From Albula goreensis (Eukaryota > Chordata > Actinopteri > Albuliformes > Albulidae), in the NCBI GenBank assembly GCA_022829145.1, contig CM040753.1, positions 19,183,884-19,247,883 of the forward strand: a stretch of DNA of 64,000 bases, in the 5' to 3' direction. The stretch's first letter is position 1. Each line of letters begins with the position of its first letter. Below are positions 1 through 27,100 of the stretch, piece by piece. Both the position numbers and the translations under genes were made by a program. The notes beneath the pieces were generated by a model. The model worked only from the letters and a program-made list of their open reading frames with translations. It searched no databases and was not told the DNA's origin.

Positions 1-648
1 TTATGTGTCTAGTGCTGTGAATTTCAGACTCATATCTCCATCCAGACAAAAAGGCGAAATGATTTCATCATTTATTAATTAAAATCAACCACACATCTGC
101 CTTAATGTTTGAGAGTTTTATTGAAAATAGCATTTAGTTCAAAGAAGAGCAAATACAAGAACATCCTGAGACAGCAGAGGAGGGGTAGTTTTCTGTTTTT
201 GTTCTTTTTTTGGAAAACCTGCATGAAGTTTAACATCACAAATGCCACAAAAGTAATTTCTTTCTGGGCTAGCATTGGAGACTGATGCTATCCAAGCCAT
301 TGGTATTCTGTGCCTATTTGTCTCATTCTGACTGCTCAGATCCTCCGCAGTCCAGTCAGGCACAGTGTGTGTCCTTGATGAATGATCATAGTGGGACTGA
401 AATACCACTGAAGGCCTTGCCTTATACAGGAAGGACATGGAGTAGCAGCCCTCAACCCTGGCCCTGGTGAGTCACATGGTTTGCTTAGTTGCTACTCAGT
501 GCTTCACTGATTAATTAAAGCAGCTAATTACACAGTTAACTCACCTCACCTGCTTGCAAAATTTCAGGTGAAGACAAAAACCAGTGGACCATGCAGACCT
601 CCAGAACCAGGATGGACAACCACTAACATTGAGAGGGAGACACCAAGA

Positions 649-722
<74 letters not shown>

Positions 723-2883
723 GACAAACAAACGCAGCACCCACAGTATGGGCAGACAATGCTTGTCCATTGGGGTTCAAGACTAATAGATTTGGGTTTA
801 AGGCCACTGATCTGACCACTGCTATGAAACATAGAGATATGTAATAATAGAAACAGGAGACTCGGAATAACCTCATCTGTTGACTTCCCTTCTAAATAAG
901 ACCTTTAATCAAGTGAGGGAGACCAGTAATATAAAGAGGATCAGAGCCATTTGGTTCCCTCGGGACAGCATTGCCTTTACCTGACATATAGATCTGAGTG
1001 AGCATTTTTTAATCTTTCGCTTCATTATAAGACAAACATAAGGATGATTAAGGCACTGCTCTGTGTTTTTCTGGATTCCTAGAGCCAGTATACACCCAGT
1101 GTTTTCTTTTGTGATTCCCGTGGAGGCCCAAGGACGTGCACAAGTGATTAGTTACAACATTCTTTGTGTCCATATCATTCACCCGAGCAGCAGAGAAAGA
1201 GCCACTGACACAAGAGGGTCTGACAAACATGAAATCAGGCAACCAGGGATTACAGAGATGCATACACAGTGACAACCTACAGCCAAACAACACCAGGTCT
1301 CTAAATACATCTACAGCTCTAAAAAATAGAAAAAGTCACTGATTGAATTTGGTGCTAATTCACATACATATCTGTTGTTATGTCTTTGACAATATCTTTT
1401 ACAAAAAAAAATAAAGTAATACATTGTCATTTTACAGGGCGCCTTTCGAGAATGTGTGATGTCCACACAGCTCAGGGTTAACCAAAGTCACAATGAGGTA
1501 AACAAAAGAAGGGGGTGTGGCTCAACACATTCTCAGTGTCAGCAAACTGGCTTTCGCTCAGGTGGGCATAAGCACCTCCAGCTAGAATGCCTCTTCTGTC
1601 ACAGAAAAGACATTTTACAGGAGAGGTTTCCCACCATACTTTCATCAATGTTTGCTTCTGAGGTAAAGTTTGAATAAATTATCATGACACTTCTGTAAAG
1701 GAACTCTAATGTATGGAAATGCAGTTTTTTAGAACACTGCTTTGTGTAATAACATTCACATGAAATATTGTACAAGATACATAAGAGCCACATTATATAT
1801 AAAGCTACTCACTTGATTGACTATCAGAGCTTGTTCATGAGATATGGGGCACAGTGCTTTTCATTTAACAGTGATGTTGAAGCATGTCTAACCACAGACT
1901 GATGGGAAGAAAGGATACAAAACACAGAAGAGCAGCTTTAACTGGCATGACATAAGCAATGGAATGTACAAGGGAACTATGCTGCCTGATTTATTCTTCC
2001 ACAACAAATACTTAAGCAGAGCCACAAGCCCCATGCACACATGCCTGAGGCATGCTGGGATGATGAGTTTTTTCAGAAATGTCCACATTCTTCCATTGAA
2101 AGACTCTGGATTGTAGGAAGCCCCTTACATTCTTCTCTGCTTTTATTCTGTGCTTAGAACATAAGCTCAACCTTGCAGCACAGACTTAGTGCATGATATC
2201 CATCCCTCTTTTGTAGATGTATATATTCATATTCCTTTGTTTTTTGTGAGGACATGGACCTTAAGGACGTTTTTTCATGCCCACTTCAGAAAAAAGGAGG
2301 CACAGTTTCATCAGCCTAGCTCCCTTAGCCCATGCCAAGTTTGGCATTTCCTCAGTATGAGTCTGATATCTGGGTCAGGGGTCAAGAGACAATGTCCATT
2401 AACTTAACAACTGCATGCTGAATGCTTGGTTGAAAGGAATGTTTTTTTTGCTCTGTGCATGCATTCCCTCCCTGCCTTATGCCAGCCAATCAGAGTCAGG
2501 ATTTAAGGCCAGACAAGGAGGGTCTCCCTCCCTCAGCCACTGGAGATCCAAGCACGGGCTGTCCCGTCTCCTGGCAACAAGGCAGAACAGCAACATCACA
2601 TCACTGAAACGGCGACTGGGGAGAACATCAAGTCCCAGGACAGCTGATTTAAGATAAGACTCCATGTTCCTGGGAGGGATTTTCTTTTAAAACAGATCAT
2701 GCCACAAACAATACTGGGCACGAAATGAAGATGAACACAATGTTTTTGTGAGGGACATTAGCAGACCAGGAAGGCTCCGGTGGCGAAATGAGATGGATGA
2801 GCTGTACAGTACAGTGGGGAAGGCGTTTTTAGATGCTGTGCATGAGCACACTTACCCACTCAGACATCGGAGGGGGGAGGGGA
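1..2883 (-). other. shc2 3' UTR and downstream flank
   Basis: No convincing protein-coding exon on either strand. The stretch directly left of 2884 must begin as shc2 3' UTR. TTTATT (AATAAA on the minus strand) occurs near 1989 and in the first 120 bases, but I cannot tell which is used. A (CA)n tract lies at about 650-718. Confidence 0.5.
650..718. repeat. (CA)n microsatellite, about 68 bp
   Basis: Uninterrupted CA dinucleotides. They produce the spurious cysteine/valine- and histidine/threonine-rich reading frames here. Confidence 0.98.
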
Positions 2884-16955
<14,072 letters not shown>

Positions 16956-17345
16956 ACCCGGGGGAACGGCCTGAACAAGGACTGAGTGGTGGGGGGAGGT
17001 TGTGGTTGGGTGGAGGAGGAGGTGGAGGGGGGTTGGGGAGCGCTTTTTTGGAAAATGAAAGGGGAAAGGGGTAAGGGAGGAGGAGGGGGAGAGGAGTGTT
17101 GAGGAGAAAAAAATAAATCTCTAAAATTTATTTGCAAAAAAAAGAAAATATAGAAAAATTCTTCAGAAGGAGAGAGACGTCTCCCTTGTTGTGAATGTTG
17201 AGTGAGCGCTGTCCTGTTCTTTCCCTCTCTCCCTCTCGCTATCTCTCTCCTTTCTGTCTCAGCCTCTCTGCTCCGTTGCTCTCTCCCTCCCCCCTCTCTC
17301 TCTCTCTCTCTCCCTCTCTCCCAGTGATGTCATTCTGTTATTGCT
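16956..17345 (-). promoter_or_regulatory. shc2 5' UTR and promoter-proximal region, purine-rich
   Basis: Lies directly upstream of the shc2 ATG. In minus-strand sense it is strongly purine-rich, including GA tracts (seen as CT runs at about 17215-17325 on the plus strand). No TATA box was recognised and no transcription start can be fixed. The stop of the next minus-strand gene is only about 870 bases upstream of the ATG. Confidence 0.45.
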
Positions 17346-17826
17346 CTTCTATTAGCCTAGCCCTGCCCTGCTCTGAGGCAGCATTAGCTAACACACATCT
17401 GCTTGGGCTTTCCTTCATACAGAAAGAGCACCCCCTCCCTCCCCACCACACAACAAAGGTGCAGCTTGCAATGCACTCAGCACTTACATCAGGAAGTAAC
17501 CCCCACACCATATGAGACAAATACATATCTCCATTTATTTATCTTTCAAAGCATGGAGCTATTCCAACAGAATGGACTGTGTGCAAAATGTGTAAACCTT
17601 CTGATTACTTTTTAGCACCTATGTGGCACAGCCAGCTGTGAACCATTTAAGTTTTTGTGTTTTTCACTGATCCTTTTTGCTATTTACACTGACATGGCAT
17701 CAGCAGCAATCAAAAATATATAAGTACATTTTGGAGCTCAAATTTTGAAAAAAATATAATTTGCATGTAAACATTGATGCATCTTCACAACAATCAGAAA
17801 AAAGGGTGCCATTTCTGAAATAAAGG

Positions 17827-18116
17827 TCACAAATTGTAAACAGCCATCACTGTGAAACAGTGAGTCCCGTTAGTCATGCATCGAAGTTCCGGCAGCAGGA
17901 AGTTCAGGTCATGCCTAAGATACTGAGTGCAGATGTAAGAATCCCCTCTTTCTTCTACATATGGCTGAGGTGCCATACAGTGCCACATTCTGAAGAGTTT
18001 CCAGAAGTATTTCATAGTCTTTTCAGTCTCAGAAAGGAACAGGAAATGATTGCCCAGTTCACCACCCCGTGTTTTCTGCGTCAAGACGTGGGTGTAAAAC
18101 CACTGTGACAGACATC
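17827..18116 (-). CDS. Unidentified gene, last coding exon
   Basis: 290 nt with acceptor ACTTTCCAG. It is open from the acceptor to TGA at 17827-17829, reading CLSQWFYTHVLTQKTRGGEL, later FWKLFRMWHCMAPQPYVEER, and ending HCFTVMAVYNL. The long open frame, protein-like composition and phase fit with the next exon support coding. Polyadenylation may use TTTATT near 17536 on the plus strand. Confidence 0.7.
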
Positions 18117-21100
18117 CTGGAAAGTATTTTATCATTGGCCACGACATGCCACACATCAAAATAAATAAACACAAACTGTAGAAAAATAACATACCCCTTT
18201 GACGCAGGAGCTACAAAATAGTATGCTACTTTGACACAATAGCATCACATGCTCAACAAACCAAAACGGTATATTCACATATTCATGAGTAATTATCCAA
18301 ATCATTCTTTTAGAATAATAAAATGTATTCTGAAACATTGTAGCTTAATGGATTACAAAAAAAGAAAGTAAAGTGAGTGTGATTAAATATAATTATATTA
18401 CCTGGGTGAAGCTGTCCACAGTGCTTGCTTAGCTCCAGAGCACTCTGTTTCTCTGGGAGAGAGAGGACCAAAAGAAACATCTTCAGTAATCAAGACATTT
18501 CATTTGCTGAGCAGACATGGAAGTCTTTCTCAAGAACTCATCTGTTCAATATACATCTTGTTTCTATAAACTCAAAGTTTTTTTTTATTTATTCAAGGTT
18601 GAAGTTGACATATCCACAACTTAAAAATATAAAGCAAAAACATGTATTTCTACCTCTTGCTGGAGCTGGGATTTGAAAAGTTATTAAACTGTTGGGAACT
18701 GTCAGTTTTTCATGGTTCTGTGACATAAAAACCTGTTTCTAATGCACTGGAATTTTTTAACAAAAAAATATTTTTGTTAAAATATTGCATCTGCAAAAAG
18801 ATATATGTTCTCAAAATGTGAAAACATGTATATTTTGTAGAGGCCAGGTTTTTAAAATGCATTATGTTACATGTACACCTTTACTCTCAGATCCATCTGT
18901 AGCTTGATTATCACTGTCAACTCCTTCCTGCTCTTCGGTGCAACAGTAGCTATGGCAAATCAATCTGTTGCATTTTATTATTGAACACAGACTGATCACC
19001 ATTAGTGTACCCACAGTAGGTGCGTGGATATCCGGGTCACTACTGCCATTTTCAATTAGGAAGAGTGTTGCAGTGAGTATGTGTCTGGGGAGGGTTGGGG
19101 GGGAGTAGGCTAATTATGCTCTGTCAGAGACATGGACAATAAACATTGGAAGAGAACCACAGTGATACTTAGATGATTACTGCCAGGGCAATCCAGATAC
19201 TTCTCCATCTCTGTCTCCTCTCCCTATACCTTTTTCCTTTTTCCCAAGAGAGATATCTACAAAGGACATCTCTAAAAGGCAGGATGGGTGATGGAGCCTT
19301 TTTAACCCCACCCTCTAGGAATCACGCACCTTGAACTCTCCCCCTATGTGGGTTAAACAGGGATTTGTAATGCACACCTTTCTGAGAAAAATCCAATACA
19401 AAACCAACAGTTTTCATCAGAGTACAGAGGATCCAGGACAAGGTCATTTTAACAGCAGAGGCAGGGGGAAAAGGATTAGAAGACTGGAAAGCTTAATAAT
19501 CACTGAAGCTGCAGTTTCCCTGATAGATAGACACAGTTTTGTCTCCCAGCACCAAAGGCCCAGATAATGCTACTCTAAGACAGGACACCACCAACATCAT
19601 TTGCTTGCCATGTTTAAGCATTGGATACTCAATCACAACACTCATTAAGTGAAGTGTCAAACAAAGCCATGCATCTTCATTTAAGAATATAATTAGATTC
19701 CCTGTTTTGTCATTTCTGATGTTTACTGAACTGCTGTCCATCTCCCTGATTTCACTCTGTATTATTTCATTTTCAAAATAAAAACAAATCTATTATCTTG
19801 CACTACGTGTAAGATTAGGATTATTATCCTTTATGTTTTATATTCATTGCTTTTAGAAGGGAAAACACAAGCTTACATTGGTTTGCCATAATAAAATGCA
19901 TTCATACATACAGACCCTAAAACACTTAAGATTCAACAATATTCATCTAAAATTCCAAAATGTGCTACTGATTCACTGACGGTAAAACATTTGGGTGTCT
20001 GCAGACTAACTAGGTCATTTTGCAATGGAAATTCAACATATACCACAAACTGCCCTAGCAGCTTCAGCTAACAGGTAACTGAAACACAACACAAATAATG
20101 TAGTATCTTAATGTACAAACAGACCTCTAAATCCATCTATATAACACAACATTCATTAATTAATGATAAATGATATTAATCATATTAATTCTACAAATAG
20201 TCAATGATAAACTTGTAATCTATCGCTGACTATGTGATAGATTGTACATCTTAAAAATACAAAATCTGTACATAGACAAATACTGTACATATATATCTCA
20301 AGTATTTTTTTTATAAAAACATGCAACAGCATTTAGAACATGAGTTGCTACAATGTATTGTGGCAATACACAAAGTACTTCATTTTATTATAGTCACAAC
20401 ATTTCAAACAAACAAGTTGTGTTTAATTGGTGATTCAATTGAACAAACAGGCATGCAAGAGAGATCAAAATAAGAAAAATTAATTTTGTCCCCCTCCTTC
20501 TTTCTTTTTTCACACATATATTCTCATCAGTTGCACGTAAAACTGCAGACCTACCAATTCAACAAAACCTTTGGTTTCATTATAGAAATGAACTAAGTGA
20601 AAGCAATGACTTCCTGCAAGGAAGACATTGTACATGTGCTACTGGTTACTTACAACTGAAATGTAATCTGAAAAGGAAATCCATAGATCTTCTCATAATG
20701 ATGTTGAAATATCTTTTTACCAAAAGAGATACTAAAATAGGGAAGAGATGGAGCAACACACAAACTCGTTTGAGCCATGTAATGCCTGCCCTGGGAAGGC
20801 ATCGGCCTCTCAGCCGTACTAAGCATTCTTATATGTCTACCATATGTATGGAAATCCTCAATAAACTAGTTTACTTCAAAAATACCATGCAATGTACAGT
20901 AAAGAAGATAATTTTGCAATAATATGATAATGTAATAAATATCACTCTGTCATTATTATTCCTGCAGTTTAAAGCAAGGCTTAACTTGCAACCCGTTAAA
21001 CAAATTTCTTAACTAATATGCACACAAAGCTGAACACAGAAAAATGAAGACTGCATTTTCATCACAAGACAAAAATGCTAATTCACATGATAAATGTCTG

Positions 21101-24100
21101 TCAGGTTCTTGGGTCAGTTACGTGTCGCAGAATAGAATGGTATATTTGTTGAGTCAGCAGTTCTAATTCCACTGTACTACGAACAGCTGAAGCTTGGCAA
21201 ATTTTACTGCTACACTACAGCAGATTCTTGAATTAAAAACAAGATCAAAGATGTGACAGCAACGGTGAAGCACATAAAAACACGTTGAAAACAAGAGCTC
21301 TAAATAGAGAACAAATATGTTCAAAGATAACTTACCCAGCTCTGGGTTTTCTTTGCAGTGCTGTATGAAGAGATGAGTTGACTCCTGCAGCCACACTCAG
21401 AGCCCAGCTCTAGATCAAATACAGTCCCAGTGCTGACGACCAGATAATGTGAAGGTTTTTCCTGGGTTCGTAACATATGTATCTAGTGTGTCTAGGGACT
21501 GTGTGTCTCCGGAGTGAACCAGCACACACATGTGCATCAGAAAGCTGAACACAAAAAAGCCACAACAACCACAGGTCACCCCCCTTGATTCCAACATCCA
21601 ATCACAATGAGGACACACTTCCTTGTTTGTGGCAAAAAAGGACAAAAAAGGTTTATTCGTTTTTGCATTAGTACTAAATGTGTAGGGGGAGTGTAAATAT
21701 TTGATATGTGACTGTTAACTAACAGAGAGCAGAAGAATCTAAGGTCATGTCCCAAAGTGTGTTAAACCCAAGATGTTGAGGTAATTGTATGTTAGTGGAC
21801 TGTATCCAGTAGAGTTCATCCAGAACAAATACATCCCTAACAACCTAGTCTTTTGAATGGCTAGCAGGTTAATGATTGTTGCAGGAGAAAACAGCAGCAT
21901 TTCAAAACTAGACAGCATAAATGAGCAGCAAATCAATGTGAAAACATTTTTTTTCCAAAATCTGATCATGTGGTGCTCTGGGGTAAAGAAACAAGCAGGT
22001 ACTAACCCAAACACAGTGTGTGCCCTTTTCAAATGTCAAACATTACCACATTCACTGATCTGTGTCACTTCAAATATTACTACCTGTGGTTAAGTTCAGG
22101 ATCTCAGTTCATGGGTGTTTTTATATATATATATAGAATGGCACAGGTGAAAATGTCAGGCCTCACATTAGATTCTGTCCCTTTATCATCTGTAGTTACC
22201 AAAAGGATATGCAGTGAGGGCATTCTCACAGGACCATCAGTAGCTCACTGTTACTTATTTACCATGATCCTCGCCCAGTCACATACTTCACCTGACCATG
22301 TCACACAGAGCTTGTGGCGGCAACAGAAACAAACATATATTGAACCGTCTGCTCAAATTATGAATAGATATACGATGCTATCCACTACGACTGCTCCACT
22401 CTGAAAAACTCGGCAAATTTTTGAGTTTGTGTGATTAACTCAAAAGGATATGCCATGCTTTTTCATTTGCAGGTCTTTCTCAAAGAAACTTAAAACCCCA
22501 TGAGTCTTTACATGTTCATTTTATGAATCACTTCTTGTGTAAATTTAATGCAGAATGATTACAGTTTTCATTAACACAACCATCTTTATTGACTTGAGCT
22601 GAATTTCCTGTTCACTCTTCTCTAGTCTTAGAATCAATATGGTAAACACATTCAGGATACTTCATTATTTTAATCCTGTCTCAAACTATTTATATGATAT
22701 GTAACCAATATTTATGTTAGGAGCTATAAAATAGGTGGCGCATATTTGCAACCAACATAAACAGATTTGTGGCATGAGCTGAAAGAACTTTGCTATGCTG
22801 TCTAAATATATTTGACGGTACGTGGGCGTATGACCTTAACCAGTCTCGCTTGAAGGACAACAGCCTTCCAACCCCTAATGAAATAAAACAAAAAAACTCT
22901 GACCTTTCGGTTCATCCGCTAAAAAGCCTTATTCAAATGTCAACATTCAAAGTAAACTTTTTTTTATCTTCTCATCTTTTCATCATCTTCCTAAAACAAA
23001 TGCATATAATTCTAGTCATCAACAAAAGCATGGCATCCAAGTGATTGCTTAGTTTCATTTTGGACACCTACATTCAAAAGCTGTTTTGTAAAAATTCTAT
23101 TGTAGAACAAACTGTACTACAATTGTTTTAATTGCTCTTTTACTAACATAAAAATCCACCAAATGATGGAACTCACGTTAAGGTTGCATAAAGTAGGCTA
23201 CTGTAGGCGTGGCAATTGAAGTCACTGAAGATCTGGGCTAGATACTGTAGTCTGAACAAAGCTCCTGCCTCAGTGGAATGTTCGTGTTGGTAAGTGGACC
23301 TGTCACTGGACAAATTTTCATACAAAACATCTGACAACGCAATAAACGCAAAAGCTTTTTGACATCAGTATATCGTATAACGTCAATTTCAACATGTTCG
23401 TCCGGCAGGTCCTGCTCTTAGTCTGTTACTACCTAATGTTGGCAGCACATTCACGTTTTCGGAACAGTTCACCTAAAACTGCCTGGTTATTTTGTAGTTG
23501 AAATTGTTTTTATTGCTATACCATAATTACAATTAAAAACTCAAATCCGCAGACCAATGACATATCTAAGTGTAAATTTCGTTGACGTTACTGTTCATGC
23601 TGCGTCTGTCCGTAAGTGCGGCATTCGAACTGTTCCAAGCAGGAACTGAGGTCAGTTGTGGTACAGCTCGAACATTTTCTGTGACCTGCTCCTTCATGTA
23701 GTCGAAGATGTGCTTAACCATAGATTAAACACATTTAAAAAAAAAAAAAAAAAAACTACGACAGCACTTAAATTAGTTCACTGTTTAGTTCGTTTTATAC
23801 CAACACCTATGGAAAATAACCTTACATGTTTCCTTTCATTTACTGGGTCGTGTGTTTGTGTGGCCCGTCTGTATCATGTTTTAAAATCGCTCCCTGTTTA
23901 ATCTGTGAGTATCGTTGCTCACATTGCCTTCTGAGTCCTCCGAAAACTCTTAAGATATGTTTAACCAAACAGAGATAATAAATGGAAATATACAGGTCTT
24001 AAAGAAGTTGCGCTCTTCTAAACTGATGGTCATGTTTCATGTTTTGAAACAAAGCCAGGAGATGGAAACCAAATTACAAACCAAACTTTTCCATAGTGCT

Positions 24101-27100
24101 TTGAAGTGTTAAGCTAGTAGGCATGTGCTTGTATCACGTTTTATATTGTTGCGATATTCTGTACATATGTGAAGGTAAATTTGAGATATATGAAAAGACG
24201 TTCTGCAATAGTTATAATACATATAGTCAATACATGCAAATGAGTAAACGTTGAAATTATTTTTGGTTCTTTTTTTGCTGTGAAATAACAACACGTATTG
24301 TCATGGGATTCATGGCTTAGCTCTGTTCACAAAATAACAACATGAATGTTTGCCTCGAGTTTGCCAATCCGCAGAAAAGTGTAAAGGGGACCTTTTTGGG
24401 CTCCTTTATGTATGGCAAAAACAAAGTACTGCATTCCACAGTAAGAACTTCATCTGAGTGGAAAAAAAATAGGATTAAAGAAATATAATAAGTACAACAT
24501 GATGTCAAAATGTAAAAAATATCATCACAGGCTGAAATATTGTGGTATTATATAAACTATGGTAATGTGCTTTTGTTGGAAAAGTATTTTATTAAAAAGA
24601 TAAGTGTACAAATTTGAGCTCAAAATTAAATGTTAATACAGGTTTCCAAGGTAATACCTGTTAAAATGTGATTTAAGAATGTTAATGGATGCAGCCATAA
24701 TTACACGTTTTTTTAGGATATTAAATCACTTATTTTCAGCCTTGATCACCTCATGAAAGATGGGCTTTCACAGCAGATTTACTCAAATGTTTCCAGTTAT
24801 TCAGTATATAGTCCATACATATAATATATAAAAAAAACAATGTGCCTGAAATTATGGGTTGTTGGTAGCTGATATTTGTCAACTTGTCTAGCAATAGGAC
24901 GGGGAAGCAGCTTAGTGAGTGAAAGTTATACAATTTGTGAAAAATTCAAATGATTACAGTGATGCTTGAAGGAATGTGAATGCTTTATTAATGGAATAAT
25001 ATCTATTATGACATACTTTAAATTGATTAAATTTATTTAATATTTTAATAGACTATATTTAATTTAATCCTCATAAAAGTCTCAATTAATATAAGAGGCC
25101 AACCTGATTAATGAAAATACATAGAAAGTATTTTATTACGTCTCCTTATGTGCAAAAGTTACCTTGTCAAAGTCTTTACATGTAACTGATGAAACCCCCT
25201 TGAGAACTAATGACTTCAATAATTCCTTTTGCTGTTTTGATTGTCCTCCAGCAGTTTCAGCCTCTTCTTGCTTACAGAATTGCTTCAACTCTGACTTTTG
25301 GGGGTCTCCTTTAATACGAAGCTTGCTATATATCTGTCCAGAACATTTCAGTTTTGTTTATGACCCTAAACATGAATATTATTCTTTGTGCATTTTACTA
25401 TAGATCATCTTGAATAATTTGTATAGTTTTCTGTCTACATTACCCACATTTGGTTGAGATTCAACTAACAGAAGGGTCACCTGACATTCACAAGAGTTTT
25501 TCTTTGTCAAATTTGTGGTTTCCTCTGTGATGGCAGGCTGTCTAACTCAAGACGATTGAAAATCTATTCAAATGTTGTGGCTGGACTTGAAGCAAGCTGC
25601 ATTGCACGGACGCCCACAAATGTCAGTGAGCTGAAGCAATTCTGCAAGCAAGAATGGGTTAAAACTGGTCTAAGATGATGCCTGACACCCATAAACAGCT
25701 TTAGGAATTGTGTTGTTAAAGTCATTGCTGCTCAAGGAGGTTTCATCAGTTACCAGCTGGAAAGGTCACATACTGCAGCATGCAGGGGAATTTAATGTTT
25801 GGCCATTCTGGTAAATAAAGCTGGCTTTACTTATTAATTCGAGACATTCACAAATATTTAAAAGGATTTCAGCTGAAAGTATGTTAAATACAGGTCATTC
25901 CCATGGGGTTATCATACTTTCAAGCGTCGCTATAATTAGAAAGTTAATCCAGCCAGATTAAGATAAAATAATGGTATCTGAAATCATCTTGGCCTTCCAA
26001 CTAACATTGTTATTTAAAATTACCTGGGCACAAATACGTTATATTCAGTTCATAAGAGTAGGTACAACAGTATAAATTTTGTAACTTCCAAAGTAAGATC
26101 ATTATAAGATCAAGGATTAAGGATGGTCAAAGTTCAATCAAAGTTAGTGGCATAGTGGAACACAAAGAGCCTGATTTACTAAAGTATTTAGTGTGAGTGC
26201 AAAACTGTTTTGCTGGATGTTAACATGTGCATAGGGCTCTGATAAATCTGCCCCAAGGAGTGACTGATGAAGGTAGTGTATAGTGAGCACAGTCCTGTAT
26301 GAGGTAAGGCCTCATGGGAATCAGTGTTGGCATCTTTGTTCTACTTAAAACAATGGTCTTGATATTGGAGATGATACAAAACTCCTGGGTTCAATCAAAT
26401 AATGTAAAGTCAAGGAAGGTAATACAAGATTCTAAATGAATACAAAAATCTAAACAGAGTCTTTGACAGGTCAGAAACATGGCAGATGACATTTAATGCA
26501 GTAAAATGTAAAGTGGGGAAAATAGACTGTATTTGTAAAACTGGATCATTCCATGGGAGGGGTAAAATTAGAACATTTTTATTTTAATACAACCTGGGAG
26601 TAATACTTGACCAAAGTTTATGTAGACCTAAGCATTGTGCTGTCACAGCAAACAGGCCAACATGATGCAAGGCTACACATCAAAATTTACTGAATGTAAA
26701 TCAAAAGGAAGTTATACAATGCCATTGTCAGACCACAGAATACTGTTTACATGGCAAAACAGTATAATATAATGTCAGTGCAAGACTCTTTGAAAAGGTT
26801 CTGAGAAAGGCAGCTAAACCTGCTCCTGGGATAAAACTCAGAAGCTGTAAGGGAAGCCTCAGAATGCTGAACCTATTCAGGCTTGATGAAAAGAGACTAG
26901 GGAGGAATTCAATTGAGGTTTTTGATTTATGAAAAGACTTAACAAGTTCATTTATAAAAATATTTAAGGCTCAAGTTGTATCAGCTGGACAAGGCAGCAT
27001 AGATGGAAACGAACTGAGGATAAACCTTGTAGTTTTGTAACATTCTTTCTGTCTTTATTTCATGGCCACAAGTCTAGCCACTTTTTTTGCCCATCTAAGA

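Noticed and set aside
541..876. Cys/Val- and His/Thr-rich open frames over the CA repeat
   Set aside because: Produced entirely by a (CA)n microsatellite read in different frames.
21745..22032. 95-codon minus-strand hydrophobic frame
   Set aside because: AT-rich composition and no acceptor/donor pair that fits the neighbouring exons. Treated as chance.
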